Part shown: in pieces, positions 56,442 through 64,000 of the stretch | Position numbering within the stretch: position 1 is the stretch's first letter | Layout: each line of letters starts with the position of its first letter | DNA from: Peteryoungia ipomoeae | GTDB taxonomy: Bacteria > Pseudomonadota > Alphaproteobacteria > Rhizobiales > Rhizobiaceae | Direction: 5' to 3' | Length of the DNA stretch: 64,000 nucleotides | Assembly: GCF_004912165.1 (NCBI RefSeq) | Contig: NZ_STGV01000003.1 | Location: 372,001 to 436,000, forward strand | The notes under the pieces: generated by a model | Seen by the model: the letters and a program-made list of their open reading frames with translations, nothing else | Database searches by the model: none | Told to the model about the DNA's origin: nothing | Made by a program: the position numbers and the translations under genes

Positions 56442-57646
56442 CAGTCTGCTCCTTGTCCCATCAGGCCAGGATTGAAAATGCCGTGCGGGTCGAATTTAGA
56501 TCGGACCCGCTCAGACAGCATTGCGACCGCTCGGCTTTGCGGCTCAAGCGCGGGAATGGAAGCCCTGATCGCTTCGGGTGCACGCATCAGCGTGGCGTGG
56601 CCACCGCCCAGCGTACGAATGCCGTGGCGCAAAACCTCGGCCTCAGGATCGGCCTCCATGCGCATCCACACGAGACCACCCTGCCAATCGTAATAGGCGT
56701 CGATGCCCGCTCTGAGCCGGAGACCTGCGACAAGCTTATAGGCCTCCGACGGTGCCATGGAGACGCGCCACAACGGGCGTGACGTACCATCGGCATAGGG
56801 GAAGACATCGCGGATCTCGCGCCAGAGCGTGAGCGTCTGATCCTTTGCAAGCCGACTGACCATGCCAAATCCGGTCATGGCTGCCGCAAGTTTTTCGGCG
56901 CGAACGGCAACGGAGGCAGCAAGCCCTTCAAGCCGCAGAACCGTTGCGGCGCCCTCGGCCAAGCCACCGCCGATGAATCGACCGCGCACGCTTTCCGGCA
57001 GGTGGGCGGCGCCGGAGACCTCGACCGAGAAAGACATGGCTGCCGCCATGGCGCGCGCCGCATCCGCGTCTTCCAGCCCAGAAATCACGATGGTTTCCGC
57101 CATTTTCGCGGTCGGCAGGACCTTGAACGTGACTTCTGTGAGGAAGCCGAGCGTGCCATAGGACCCGGCGAGCAGCTTGACGAGATCGAGGCCAGTGACA
57201 TTTTTCATGACCCGCCCACCCGCCTTGACGATCTCGCCCTCACCATTGACGAAGCGGACGCCGAGCAGGTGATCGCGGGCCGCACCTGACGTGAAGCGGC
57301 GGGGGCCGGAACTGTTGACCGCAAAGAGACCGCCGATGGTGGGTGTGCCCGAGGTTCCCATCGGGCCGCGATGATCCATGGGTTCGAAGGCCATGCCCTG
57401 GCCGTTTTCCGCAAGCGCTGCCTCGATCTCGGCAACCGGCGTTCCGGCGCGCGCGGTCATGACCATTTCGGCGGGATTATAGGCGATGATGCCGGTCATC
57501 GATGCAGAGGAGAGGATGTTTTCCGCCGTCACGGCATTGCCGAAACCGGCGCGCGTGCCGCCGCCACGGATGGCAACTGCCGTCCGGCTGGCTGCGTGGT
57601 CGCGGATGATCTCGGCGGCTTCGGTTTCGGTGTTGGGGGTCAGCAT
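56441..57646 (-). CDS. glcE: Glycolate oxidase FAD-binding subunit GlcE
   Basis: FAD-linked subunit that works with GlcD. The 401-aa protein has the VAO-type FAD-binding fold with RGGGTRAGFGN at the N-terminus, GPMGTSGTPTIGGLFAVNSSGPRRFTSGAARDHLLGVRFV, and the VMKNVTGLDLVKLLAGSYGTLGFLTEVTFKV block, characteristic of GlcE. GGAGGGGCC precedes the ATG. It is downstream of glcD across a RIME element. Confidence 0.95.
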   Translation of the reverse strand: MLTPNTETEAAEIIRDHAASRTAVAIRGGGTRAGFGNAVTAENILSSASMTGIIAYNPAEMVMTARAGTPVAEIEAALAENGQGMAFEPMDHRGPMGTSGTPTIGGLFAVNSSGPRRFTSGAARDHLLGVRFVNGEGEIVKAGGRVMKNVTGLDLVKLLAGSYGTLGFLTEVTFKVLPTAKMAETIVISGLEDADAARAMAAAMSFSVEVSGAAHLPESVRGRFIGGGLAEGAATVLRLEGLAASVAVRAEKLAAAMTGFGMVSRLAKDQTLTLWREIRDVFPYADGTSRPLWRVSMAPSEAYKLVAGLRLRAGIDAYYDWQGGLVWMRMEADPEAEVLRHGIRTLGGGHATLMRAPEAIRASIPALEPQSRAVAMLSERVRSKFDPHGIFNPGLMGQGAD

Positions 57647-57679
57647 GGGGTGGCCCCTCCATATGTCTGCGCCAGCTCG

Positions 57680-57890
57680 CCCCCCTCTGCCCTGCCGGGC
57701 ATCTCCCCCACCAGGGGGGAGAGGGAATACGGCGACCGCTCGGCAATTCGGATACGATCCGACAGAAGCTTGCGAAGGGGCGCGAAACGGCGGGAGGCTT
57801 CAGCGAGCGAAGGCTGGCAGAGAGCGAAGCGCTGGCGGGTTCCCACTCTCCCCCCTTGTGGGGGAGATGTCCGGCAGGACAGAGGGGGGG
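57680..57890. repeat. RIME-like palindromic mosaic repeat, copy 4, enlarged
   Basis: A 211-bp version with outer arms CCCCCCTCTGCCCTGCCGGG and the complementary CCGGCAGGACAGAGGGGGGG, each joined to a CATCTCCCCCAC / GTGGGGGAGATG block. The centre (about 57726-57845) is a 120-bp non-palindromic insert absent from the other copies. The whole element sits between glcD and glcE. Confidence 0.83.
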
Positions 57891-57908
57891 CATTCGGACA
57901 CAACCGCT

Positions 57909-59342
57909 TCATCCCCTGCCCTCCAGCGGAAAGACCTTGGAGGGGTTGAGGATCCAGCCCGCGTCGAAGGCGGAGCGCACGGCCATCTGCTGGGCGAGAT
58001 CGACCTCGGAAAACTGATGGCGCATCAGATCCCGCTTCTCGATGCCGACACCATGTTCGCCGGTCAGGCAGCCGCCGGCATCGACACAGAGCTTGAGGAT
58101 TTCCATACCCGCCGCCTCGGCCTTCGCCGCGTCCTCTGGATCGTTGATGTTGTAGAGGATCAACGGATGCATGTTGCCATCACCCGCGTGGAAGACATTG
58201 GCGACCCGCAGACCGTAGCGATCGATGATCTCAGCTGTCTTCTGCAACACATAGGACAACTGACTGAGCGGCACGGTGCCATCCATGCAGATGTAATCGG
58301 CGATGCGGCCCGTGGCACCGAAGGCGGATTTGCGCCCCTTCCAGATCAGCGCGGCCTCCGTGGGCGACTGGCTTTCGCGCACGGTCTTCACGCCGTGGCG
58401 GCGGGCAATCTCAACGATCGAGGTCAGCATGGCTTCCATCTCGGCCTCTGATCCCTCGACCTCGACGATCAGCAGCGCCTCGACATCGAGCGGATAGCCA
58501 GCCTTGGCAAAGGCCTCGCAGATTTCGATCGCGGGCTTGTCCATGAATTCGATGGCAACGGGAATGATGCCGGCGCCGATCACGTCGGCAACACAGGAGC
58601 CTGCTGCTTCGGCACTGTCGAAACCGAAGAGCACGGGACGCGCCCCTTCTGGCTTGGCAAGCAGGCGGACGGTGGCTTCTGTGACGATGCCGAGCTGACC
58701 TTCCGAGCCGCAGACGAGGCCGAGCAGGTCATAGCCCTCTGCATCCAGGTGCTTGCCGCCGAGATCGATGATTGTGCCGTCGACCAGCACCAGCTTGGCG
58801 CCAAGAAGGTTGTTGGTGGTGACGCCGTATTTCAGACAGTGGGCGCCGCCCGAATTCATGGCGATATTCCCGCCGATAGTGCAGGCAAGCTGGGAACTGG
58901 GATCGGGCGCGTAGAAATAACCATCTGCACCGACGGCATCGGAGATCGCAAGATTGGTGACACCCGCTTGAACGGTCGCGGTGCGATTGACATAGTCGAT
59001 ATCGAGGATGCGGGTCATGGCGGAGAGACCGAGCACGACGGCATCCTCTTGCGGAATGGCACCGCCCGACAGCGAGGTGCCCGCTCCGCGCGGTACGACG
59101 GGAATGCCATAGCGGTGACAGTATTTCATCACGGCCGCCACCTGGGCCGTGGTTTCGGGCAGAACGACAGCCAGAGGACGACGTCGATAGGCGATGAAAC
59201 CATCCGTCTCAAAGGGCACAAGGGCCGTCTCTTCAGCAACCAGACGGCCTGACGGCACCAGCTCGCGCAGGTCGGCAAGGATCTCCGCGCGACGCGACAG
59301 GACTTCGGCTCTTGGTGGCAAAAAGGCGATCGCTTCGCTCAT
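57909..59342 (-). CDS. glcD: Glycolate oxidase catalytic subunit GlcD
   Basis: FAD-dependent oxidation of glycolate to glyoxylate. The 477-aa protein has VVPRGAGTSLSGGAIP (FAD-binding), GANLGGNIA-type text (TIGGNIAMNSGGAHCLKYGVTTNNLLG) and the C-terminal HAGDGNMHPLIL and CLTGEHGVGIEKRDLM sites of the D-lactate/glycolate oxidase family. It starts 139 bases from the divergent LysR-type gene. Confidence 0.95.
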   Translation of the reverse strand: MSEAIAFLPPRAEVLSRRAEILADLRELVPSGRLVAEETALVPFETDGFIAYRRRPLAVVLPETTAQVAAVMKYCHRYGIPVVPRGAGTSLSGGAIPQEDAVVLGLSAMTRILDIDYVNRTATVQAGVTNLAISDAVGADGYFYAPDPSSQLACTIGGNIAMNSGGAHCLKYGVTTNNLLGAKLVLVDGTIIDLGGKHLDAEGYDLLGLVCGSEGQLGIVTEATVRLLAKPEGARPVLFGFDSAEAAGSCVADVIGAGIIPVAIEFMDKPAIEICEAFAKAGYPLDVEALLIVEVEGSEAEMEAMLTSIVEIARRHGVKTVRESQSPTEAALIWKGRKSAFGATGRIADYICMDGTVPLSQLSYVLQKTAEIIDRYGLRVANVFHAGDGNMHPLILYNINDPEDAAKAEAAGMEILKLCVDAGGCLTGEHGVGIEKRDLMRHQFSEVDLAQQMAVRSAFDAGWILNPSKVFPLEGRG

Positions 59343-59481
59343 GACGGCTTCCCCCTCAACGCCGCCAGTCTAACCAAGGCGCGCGCCCAGCTCAACTGGT
59401 CTTTTTTTCTTACCACTATGATCTGGCGGCTGCAAATGCTATAGACTTGTGACTGAACTGACAAAAATGGCGGAGTGAGGC
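59343..59481. promoter_or_regulatory. Divergent glcD / LysR-type intergenic region
   Basis: This 139-bp region separates two divergent starts. The segment from about 59395 to 59450 is AT-richer and has several possible T-N11-A patterns, as expected of a LysR-type operator. GGAG lies before the LysR ATG at 59482. Confidence 0.45.
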
Positions 59482-60378
59482 ATGACCAATCTCGGCGATC
59501 TCGAAGTTTTCGTCCGGGTGATTGCTGCAGGCAGCATGTCGACGGCGGCGCGTGATCTTGGGCTGTCGCCGGCCGTCGTGTCAAAGCGCATCAAGCGGCT
59601 TGAAGACAAGCTCGGCACCCGGCTTCTGCAACGCACAACCCGGCAGATCTCGCTGACGGAAGCGGGCCAGGGTTTCTACGAGCGCGTTCTGACCGTTCTT
59701 GGCGGACTGGAAGAGGCGGAAGCCTATGCCTCGGGGCGCTCGTCCGAGGTCAATGGAACCCTGAAGATATCTGCCCCGACCTCCTTTGGCCGCATGCATG
59801 TGGCACCGCACCTCAAGCCTTTCATGCAGGCGCATCCCGACCTGACGATCAATCTGGTGCTCACCGATGAATTGACCGATATCGTCGGCGGCGGCTTTGA
59901 TCTTGCCATCCGGATTGCGGGCCTGAACGATTCTTCGCTGGTGGCCAAACGTCTTGCCTCCGTTCGTCGGGTGCTGTGCGCCTCACCGGCCTACCTCGCC
60001 GAATACGGAACGCCCAGGAGCCTGGACGATCTGAAGGCACATCGCTGCCTGCCCGCACACAACCACGAATATTGGCGCCTCGAAGGCCCTGACGGACAGG
60101 TGTCGCTCCGGCCCGAAGGCCAGCTGATCACCAATTCCAGCGAAGTCATTCGCGAGGCCGTCATTGCAGGCCTCGGCATTGCGCTGCGCTCGACCTGGGA
60201 CATCGGCGCCGAATTGAAGAGCGGAAAGCTGGTGCAGGTCCTGCCGGACTACGAGAGCTCCCGCAGCGTGGCGCTGTTTGCCGTCTATCCGACGCGCCAG
60301 TTCCTACCCGCCAAGGTGCGGTTGTTTATCGACTATCTGGCGGAGCTTTACGGGCCGGTGGCCTACTGGGAGCGCTGA
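59482..60378 (+). CDS. LysR-family transcriptional regulator
   Basis: The 298-aa protein has an N-terminal winged helix-turn-helix (LEVFVRVIAAGSMSTAARDLGLSPAVVSKRIKRLEDKLGTRLLQR) and a periplasmic-binding-like effector domain. It is of the type that has its recognition helix followed by TTRQISLTEAG. It is divergent from glcD, so it is a candidate regulator of the glycolate operon, though the target cannot be proven from sequence. Confidence 0.88.
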   Translation: MTNLGDLEVFVRVIAAGSMSTAARDLGLSPAVVSKRIKRLEDKLGTRLLQRTTRQISLTEAGQGFYERVLTVLGGLEEAEAYASGRSSEVNGTLKISAPTSFGRMHVAPHLKPFMQAHPDLTINLVLTDELTDIVGGGFDLAIRIAGLNDSSLVAKRLASVRRVLCASPAYLAEYGTPRSLDDLKAHRCLPAHNHEYWRLEGPDGQVSLRPEGQLITNSSEVIREAVIAGLGIALRSTWDIGAELKSGKLVQVLPDYESSRSVALFAVYPTRQFLPAKVRLFIDYLAELYGPVAYWER

Positions 60379-60381
60379 GGC

Positions 60382-61794
60382 TCACCCCTGCATGCCACCC
60401 GGCACCGAACTCCAGAAGCCATATTTCTTCGAATGGTTGCGGCGCAGTTCGGCGAGGAAGGCGGCATGGGTCGATAGCCCATGGCCATCCGGCAATTCCG
60501 GCATCAACCGCGCAAGCTCTCCGACATAACGACCCGCCTGCGGATAGGCCATGCCGATGCCGCGCCTGAGAATATCCTCGACGAGAGCGCGGTAAAGCAG
60601 GACCGCCGCGCGCGGTTCCTTGGCCGACAGCGCCTCTGCGGCAGGGGCGAGGTCGTCATAGTAGCGGCCTTCCCAATCATGGTTGTGACGCTCGACCAGG
60701 CGGGCGGCGAGATCAAGCCGCGGCCAGCTGATGAAGAAATCGAGTGCGAGATAGATATCCTCATGTTCGGCAGCGATGGCAAAGGCGCGATCCATTTCTT
60801 CAAACTCGGCAAAATCATCAAGCTTAGAGAGGTAAAGCTTCAGGACTTCCGGATTGAGCGTCTCGGAAAACTCGCGCCAGCGCAGCTCCTGCGCATCCTC
60901 GCGACGTTTCAACCGCTCAAGGATTTCGGCCTCCAGCATCCGGCGCTCATGCGCACCATATTCGGGGCCCACCGACGTCAGGCTACCATTGACCGGGATC
61001 AGCCGCATGCCGCGCGGCCGTTCGCGCACCCATTCCAGGGCCTGATCGAAGCGGCCGGCTTCGGCGAGCAGCGCAGCCACAGTCAGCGTGTCGCGGCGGT
61101 TTTCCGGCTTGCGTTTTTCGAGCGACAGGAAGGCGTCGATGTCAGCGAGCCTAAGAGACAAGCGCTGCGCCAGATCCAGCGCTCCGAATTTCATCGGTTC
61201 GTCAGCCAGCACCGCCATCAGCGCGTCACGCCAGGCATGTGCGCCAGGTGCAGCAAGGACAGATGTCAGGCCGAGCAGGAAGCCTGTATGCTCGCCGTAG
61301 CGGTCGCGAAGACGCAAGCGTTCCAGATGCGGCACCAGCAAGACCTGCTCTTCGGCATCCACCGACTGGATCAGTTCCTGCGCTGCAGTTTCCGTATCGT
61401 CGAACACCTTCCAGAGCCGGGCGCTATCGGCAACAAGCCGCGCAGATATCGGGAACCTCAGGCCCAGAAAGCGCAGAATGCGCTCGGCACCGGCCTGCGG
61501 ATCGACCGCTCCGAGTTCAGAAAGAATATTGCGGGCAAGGGCTGAAAACTCCACCGCCATATCGCGGGCACGCGCCTTGTTGATCCGTGCCGTCGACTGA
61601 TCGATCGCATCGAGGCGCTTGTCGATCAGCCTGGCCATCTCGTCCGGCCCCATCTCGCCGGCCAGTGCCGTCTGCAACCGGGCTTTCAGAGCCTTGTTGG
61701 CGGCGGCTTCGTCGAGCAGGATGTCGATCAGCTTCTCCAACCCGAGACTGCCCAGCCCCTTGCGGTCGAGCTTCGCCTTTGCCTGCTTCGCCAT
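60382..61794 (-). CDS. Large helical protein, DUF6880-like
   Basis: The 470-aa protein begins MAKQAKAKLDRKGLGSLGLEKLIDILLDEAA and is almost entirely helical, with repeated Leu/Ala/Glu-rich helices of TPR-like spacing (such as AALLAEAGRFDQALEWVRERPRG and ALLYRALVEDILRRG). It resembles a DUF6880-type family common in rhizobia, function unknown. The ATG at 61794 is used; the longer reading adds a Cys/Pro/Arg-rich leader that overlaps the upstream region. Confidence 0.7.
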   Translation of the reverse strand: MAKQAKAKLDRKGLGSLGLEKLIDILLDEAAANKALKARLQTALAGEMGPDEMARLIDKRLDAIDQSTARINKARARDMAVEFSALARNILSELGAVDPQAGAERILRFLGLRFPISARLVADSARLWKVFDDTETAAQELIQSVDAEEQVLLVPHLERLRLRDRYGEHTGFLLGLTSVLAAPGAHAWRDALMAVLADEPMKFGALDLAQRLSLRLADIDAFLSLEKRKPENRRDTLTVAALLAEAGRFDQALEWVRERPRGMRLIPVNGSLTSVGPEYGAHERRMLEAEILERLKRREDAQELRWREFSETLNPEVLKLYLSKLDDFAEFEEMDRAFAIAAEHEDIYLALDFFISWPRLDLAARLVERHNHDWEGRYYDDLAPAAEALSAKEPRAAVLLYRALVEDILRRGIGMAYPQAGRYVGELARLMPELPDGHGLSTHAAFLAELRRNHSKKYGFWSSVPGGMQG

Positions 61795-61904
61795 CTGCCC
61801 CAGCCATCTTCGCTTTTGCCGGCCCTTATATCGGACGGAGGGACCGGCGGGGCAAGGGCAAAAGCAGTGAGAGGAGTTAGCGTCCCACCACACCCTTTTT
61901 CAAG

Positions 61905-61919
61905 TACCATATTATGGTA
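61905..61919. promoter_or_regulatory. Palindromic operator upstream of hicA
   Basis: TACCATA-T-TATGGTA is a perfect 15-base palindrome ending 10 bases before the hicA start. It contains a TATTAT that could act as a -10 box. It is a strong candidate for autoregulation by the HicB antitoxin. Confidence 0.65.
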
Positions 61920-61929
61920 TCATTCCCTT

Positions 61930-62184
61930 ATGAAAAAGAGGCATCGATCAACGCTGGAGCAGATCTTTGCACGTCCCGTCAGCGGCACGATCCGCTGGCT
62001 GGATATCGAGGCCTTGCTTCTGGCGCTCGGGGCAGAGATCAGCGAGTGCGAAGGGTCCCGCATCGGGATCTTTCTGTTTGGCCAGGTGCGCGTGTTTCAT
62101 CGACCGCATCCATCGCCTGAAACCGACAAAGGTGCTGTAGCAAGCGTTCGAAAATGGCTCGAAGACAATGGAATTACGCCATGA
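61930..62184 (+). CDS. hicA: HicA-family toxin
   Basis: The 84-aa protein has the double-stranded RNA-binding-like fold of HicA. The segment around STLEQIFARPVSGTIRWLDIEALLLALGAEI precedes the His that is expected to be catalytic, in VRVFHRPHP, and the protein ends with KGAVASVRKWLEDNGI. HicA degrades mRNA. It overlaps hicB by four bases (ATGA). The ATG at 61930 is used; the preceding open reading frame has no support. Confidence 0.85.
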   Translation: MKKRHRSTLEQIFARPVSGTIRWLDIEALLLALGAEISECEGSRIGIFLFGQVRVFHRPHPSPETDKGAVASVRKWLEDNGITP

Positions 62185-62516
62185 ACAATATCATCGACAT
62201 CAAGGGGCACAAGGCCGTCGTCTCGTTTGATCCAGATCTCGGCCTGCTGCGGGGTGAGTTTCTGGGCTTGAACGGCGGCGCGGACTTTTATGCCGACAGC
62301 ATTGAAGCGCTTCGTCACGAAGGCAGCCTGTCGCTCGATGTCTTTCTGGACATGTGCGCTGAAAAAGGCGTTGAGCCCTATCGGCAGTTTTCGGGCAAAT
62401 TCAACCTCCGCCTGGATCCGAAGATCCACGAAGCGGCGGTTCTCGCCGCGCGCGCCGAGGACAAGAGCCTCAACGAATGGATCTCGGGCCTGATCGAAGA
62501 TGCGGCCGGGCGCTGA
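62181..62516 (+). CDS. hicB: HicB-family antitoxin
   Basis: The 111-aa protein has the HicB partial RNase H-like fold (IIDIKGHKAVVSFDPDLGLLRGEFLGLNGGADFYADSIEALRHEGSLSLDVFLDMCAEKGVEP) and a C-terminal ribbon-helix-helix (FNLRLDPKIHEAAVLAARAEDKSLNEWISGLIED) that should bind the palindrome upstream of hicA. Its start codon overlaps the hicA stop. Confidence 0.88.
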   Translation: MNNIIDIKGHKAVVSFDPDLGLLRGEFLGLNGGADFYADSIEALRHEGSLSLDVFLDMCAEKGVEPYRQFSGKFNLRLDPKIHEAAVLAARAEDKSLNEWISGLIEDAAGR

Positions 62517-63869
62517 TCAATCATCCCTCTCGTGGTGGCGTCTCAGCCTTCGCACCATCCACCAGACGCCGAGGATGGCGATTGGGACCGAAAGGCCGGT
62601 GACGACGACAGGATCGACCGGCAGGAGATCGTGCGGGATAGCCTTGGCGGCATAGCCGATCAGGCCGATGACGTAGTATGAAATCGCAGCGACCGAGAGG
62701 CCTTCGACCGTTTGCTGCAGGCGCAGCTGCATTTCGGCGCGCCGGTTCATGGCGGTCAGCAGATCGGAATTCTGCCGCTCGAGTTCAACGTCGATCCAGG
62801 ACCGGACGAGCCCTGTAGCGCGGGCGAGCTTGCGGGAGAGATTGGCCTGGCGCTCTTCGATCGACTGGCAGGTGCGCATGGCTGGCGCCAGGCGTCGTTC
62901 CAGAAAGGCACCGAGCGTTTCGTGGCCCGGTACCGGGGTTTCATCGAGCGTCTTGATGCGCTCGCGGACGATCCCGTCATAGGCACGACTTGCCCCGAAA
63001 CGGTATAGGCTGAGGGCGGCATTGGCTTCGAGTTCGGCGGCGAGCCTCGTGATCTCGGTCAGCATCTCGTCAGACTCGTCGCGGGCATGGGCTTTCATGC
63101 GCTGGGTCACCGCGGTCAGTCCATCCTCGATGCGACGCATTTCCGGCGACAATGCCTGGGCAAGCGGCAGGCCGAGCATGGCCATGGTGCGATAGGTCTC
63201 GATATCGAGAAGGCGCTGGATCACGGCTCCGCGCCCGGCCTCGGTCATGCCGCGATCGATAACAAGAATCTGGGTCAGGCCGTTTCCATCCTGACGAAAA
63301 TCGGTGAGCACGGCCGCCTGGCCGTTCTTGAGTTCACTGTAGCAAAGGCTGGCCGGATCGAAGACGGCCCGGGCGCTGGCGATATCGGGACCATCAGGCC
63401 GCAATTCCAGGCGTATGCCCGAGATCAGTGGGCCCGGCGCTGTGAAACCATCTCCGAAAGGGTGGATCGGCACTTCGCCGCCGAACGTCTCCGGCAGCGG
63501 CGCATCCCAGAACCAGGTGGAAAACTCGGTATGGCGCTCCCAGCGCAGCGTGCCCTGCCCCCAGGCAAGCGCGTGATGGCGGGTCTGCCTGTCCGGCGGG
63601 GCCACGCCGCGCGCCCGCGACAATTCGGAAATGGCGGCGTGGTGAACCGCCGCTCCGCCATCCATCATGAAGGCCAGCTGGAAGATCACCCGGCCCGAGC
63701 TCAGGAGCGGATACGGCCGCGCATGGATTTCACCCAGTGCGATCGCGCGTTCCGGCGCCGATGGAAATGCGAAGTCACCCTTTGCCACGCCTGCCCCCTT
63801 GCCTGATCGCATCACGCTAGCAGCGCTCTTGCCAATCGGCAAAGGCTCATTCGCGAGTGGCGCCATCAT
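62517..63869 (-). CDS. DUF3422 family membrane protein
   Basis: The 450-aa protein has a long soluble N-terminal part (FPSAPERAIALGEIHARPY... and HTEFSTWFW) and two membrane helices near the C-terminus (ISYYVIGLIGYAAKAIP and VTGLSVPIAILGVWWMVRRLRR). It matches the DUF3422 layout; function unknown. The reading frame opens with a TTG at 63884; I use the ATG at 63869. Its stop abuts the hicB stop. Confidence 0.85.
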   Translation of the reverse strand: MMAPLANEPLPIGKSAASVMRSGKGAGVAKGDFAFPSAPERAIALGEIHARPYPLLSSGRVIFQLAFMMDGGAAVHHAAISELSRARGVAPPDRQTRHHALAWGQGTLRWERHTEFSTWFWDAPLPETFGGEVPIHPFGDGFTAPGPLISGIRLELRPDGPDIASARAVFDPASLCYSELKNGQAAVLTDFRQDGNGLTQILVIDRGMTEAGRGAVIQRLLDIETYRTMAMLGLPLAQALSPEMRRIEDGLTAVTQRMKAHARDESDEMLTEITRLAAELEANAALSLYRFGASRAYDGIVRERIKTLDETPVPGHETLGAFLERRLAPAMRTCQSIEERQANLSRKLARATGLVRSWIDVELERQNSDLLTAMNRRAEMQLRLQQTVEGLSVAAISYYVIGLIGYAAKAIPHDLLPVDPVVVTGLSVPIAILGVWWMVRRLRRHHERDD

Positions 63870-63938
63870 TGAAGCACTGGACAAATTAATTGACCAATTG
63901 CCGCGACCGCTGTTAACTCGGCGTCTCGGGAGGCGAAT

Positions 63939-64000
63939 GTGAGCAAGGACGAAACCAGATTATTCTCCGGCATCAGCCACAGCCGGACGGCCGATGAGGT
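63939..64000 (+). CDS. GntR-type regulator, N-terminal fragment
   Basis: Runs off the window end. The visible 20 residues, SKDETRLFSGISHSRTADEV, resemble the N-terminus of rhizobial GntR/FadR-type regulators (an RTADEV-x-x-QIE start to the helix-turn-helix). The GTG at 63939 has GGGAGG five bases before it. Too short to be sure. Confidence 0.5.
   Translation, partial: MSKDETRLFSGISHSRTADE

Overview
The window reads as chromosomal DNA of an alphaproteobacterium in the Rhizobiaceae (Rhizobium/Agrobacterium type). Supporting signs are the F0-only ATP synthase operon (atpI-B-E-b'-b, with duplicated b and b' subunits and no F1 genes alongside), the short HisG plus HisZ pair, a CIRCE-controlled groESL, MutL with the endonuclease motif found where MutH is absent, the rhizobial DUF2093/DUF4170 proteins next to lipid A/Kdo genes, and four copies of a RIME-like palindromic mosaic repeat. 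No phage, transposase, CRISPR, rRNA or tRNA gene was recognised. Genes are densely packed and mostly housekeeping.

Layout. 0-8 kb: rnhB, the F0 operon (minus strand, with a clear sigma70-type promoter and a terminator), a SleB-type wall hydrolase, kup and corA. 8-16 kb: the Mrp P-loop ATPase, a LuxR-type solo regulator divergent from an SMP-30 lactonase, a secreted PRC-barrel protein, a GGDEF-EAL protein and a PAS-PAS-receiver protein without kinase domain. 16-24 kb: mutL, DUF2093, lpxK, a HAD phosphatase, waaA, DUF4170, a CysQ/IMPase-family phosphatase and a PmbA/TldE-like protein (envelope/LPS cluster). 24-31 kb: a CPA2 cation/proton antiporter, a patatin-like protein, rsmD, an RluB-type pseudouridine synthase with a very long Arg/Gly-rich tail, tadA, a GNAT acetyltransferase and a lipoprotein. 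31-39.6 kb: ileS, two small antitoxin-like ORFs around a RIME repeat, ribF, a HAD protein, chrA and soxR, with a SoxR box driving a small monooxygenase-like gene. 39.6-49 kb: groESL with CIRCE and a duplicated groEL 3' end, a lytic transglycosylase, a PAS-like orphan, DoxX, hisG-hisZ-hisS and a RelBE-type module. 49-64 kb: an unrecognised Rossmann-like protein, copper-type DUF305 and partner, a HAD protein, tag, tandem L,D-transpeptidases, the glycolate oxidase operon glcD-E-(DUF4870)-F with a divergent LysR regulator, a DUF6880-like protein, HicAB, DUF3422 and the start of a GntR-type regulator.

How they work together: membrane energetics and ion transport (F0, Kup, CorA, Kef-type, ChrA), envelope building and remodelling (waaA, lpxK, SleB, lytic transglycosylase, two L,D-transpeptidases), RNA and translation upkeep (rsmD, rluB, tadA, ileS, hisS), and several small accessory modules (SoxR regulon, RelBE, HicAB, copper-binding pair) set between them. 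I found no clearly new multi-gene system. The best leads are the SoxR-box/monooxygenase/ChrA locus, the LuxR solo beside a lactonase, the kinase-less PAS-receiver next to a degenerate GGDEF-EAL protein, the third gene attached to RelBE, and the RIME elements lying inside operons.
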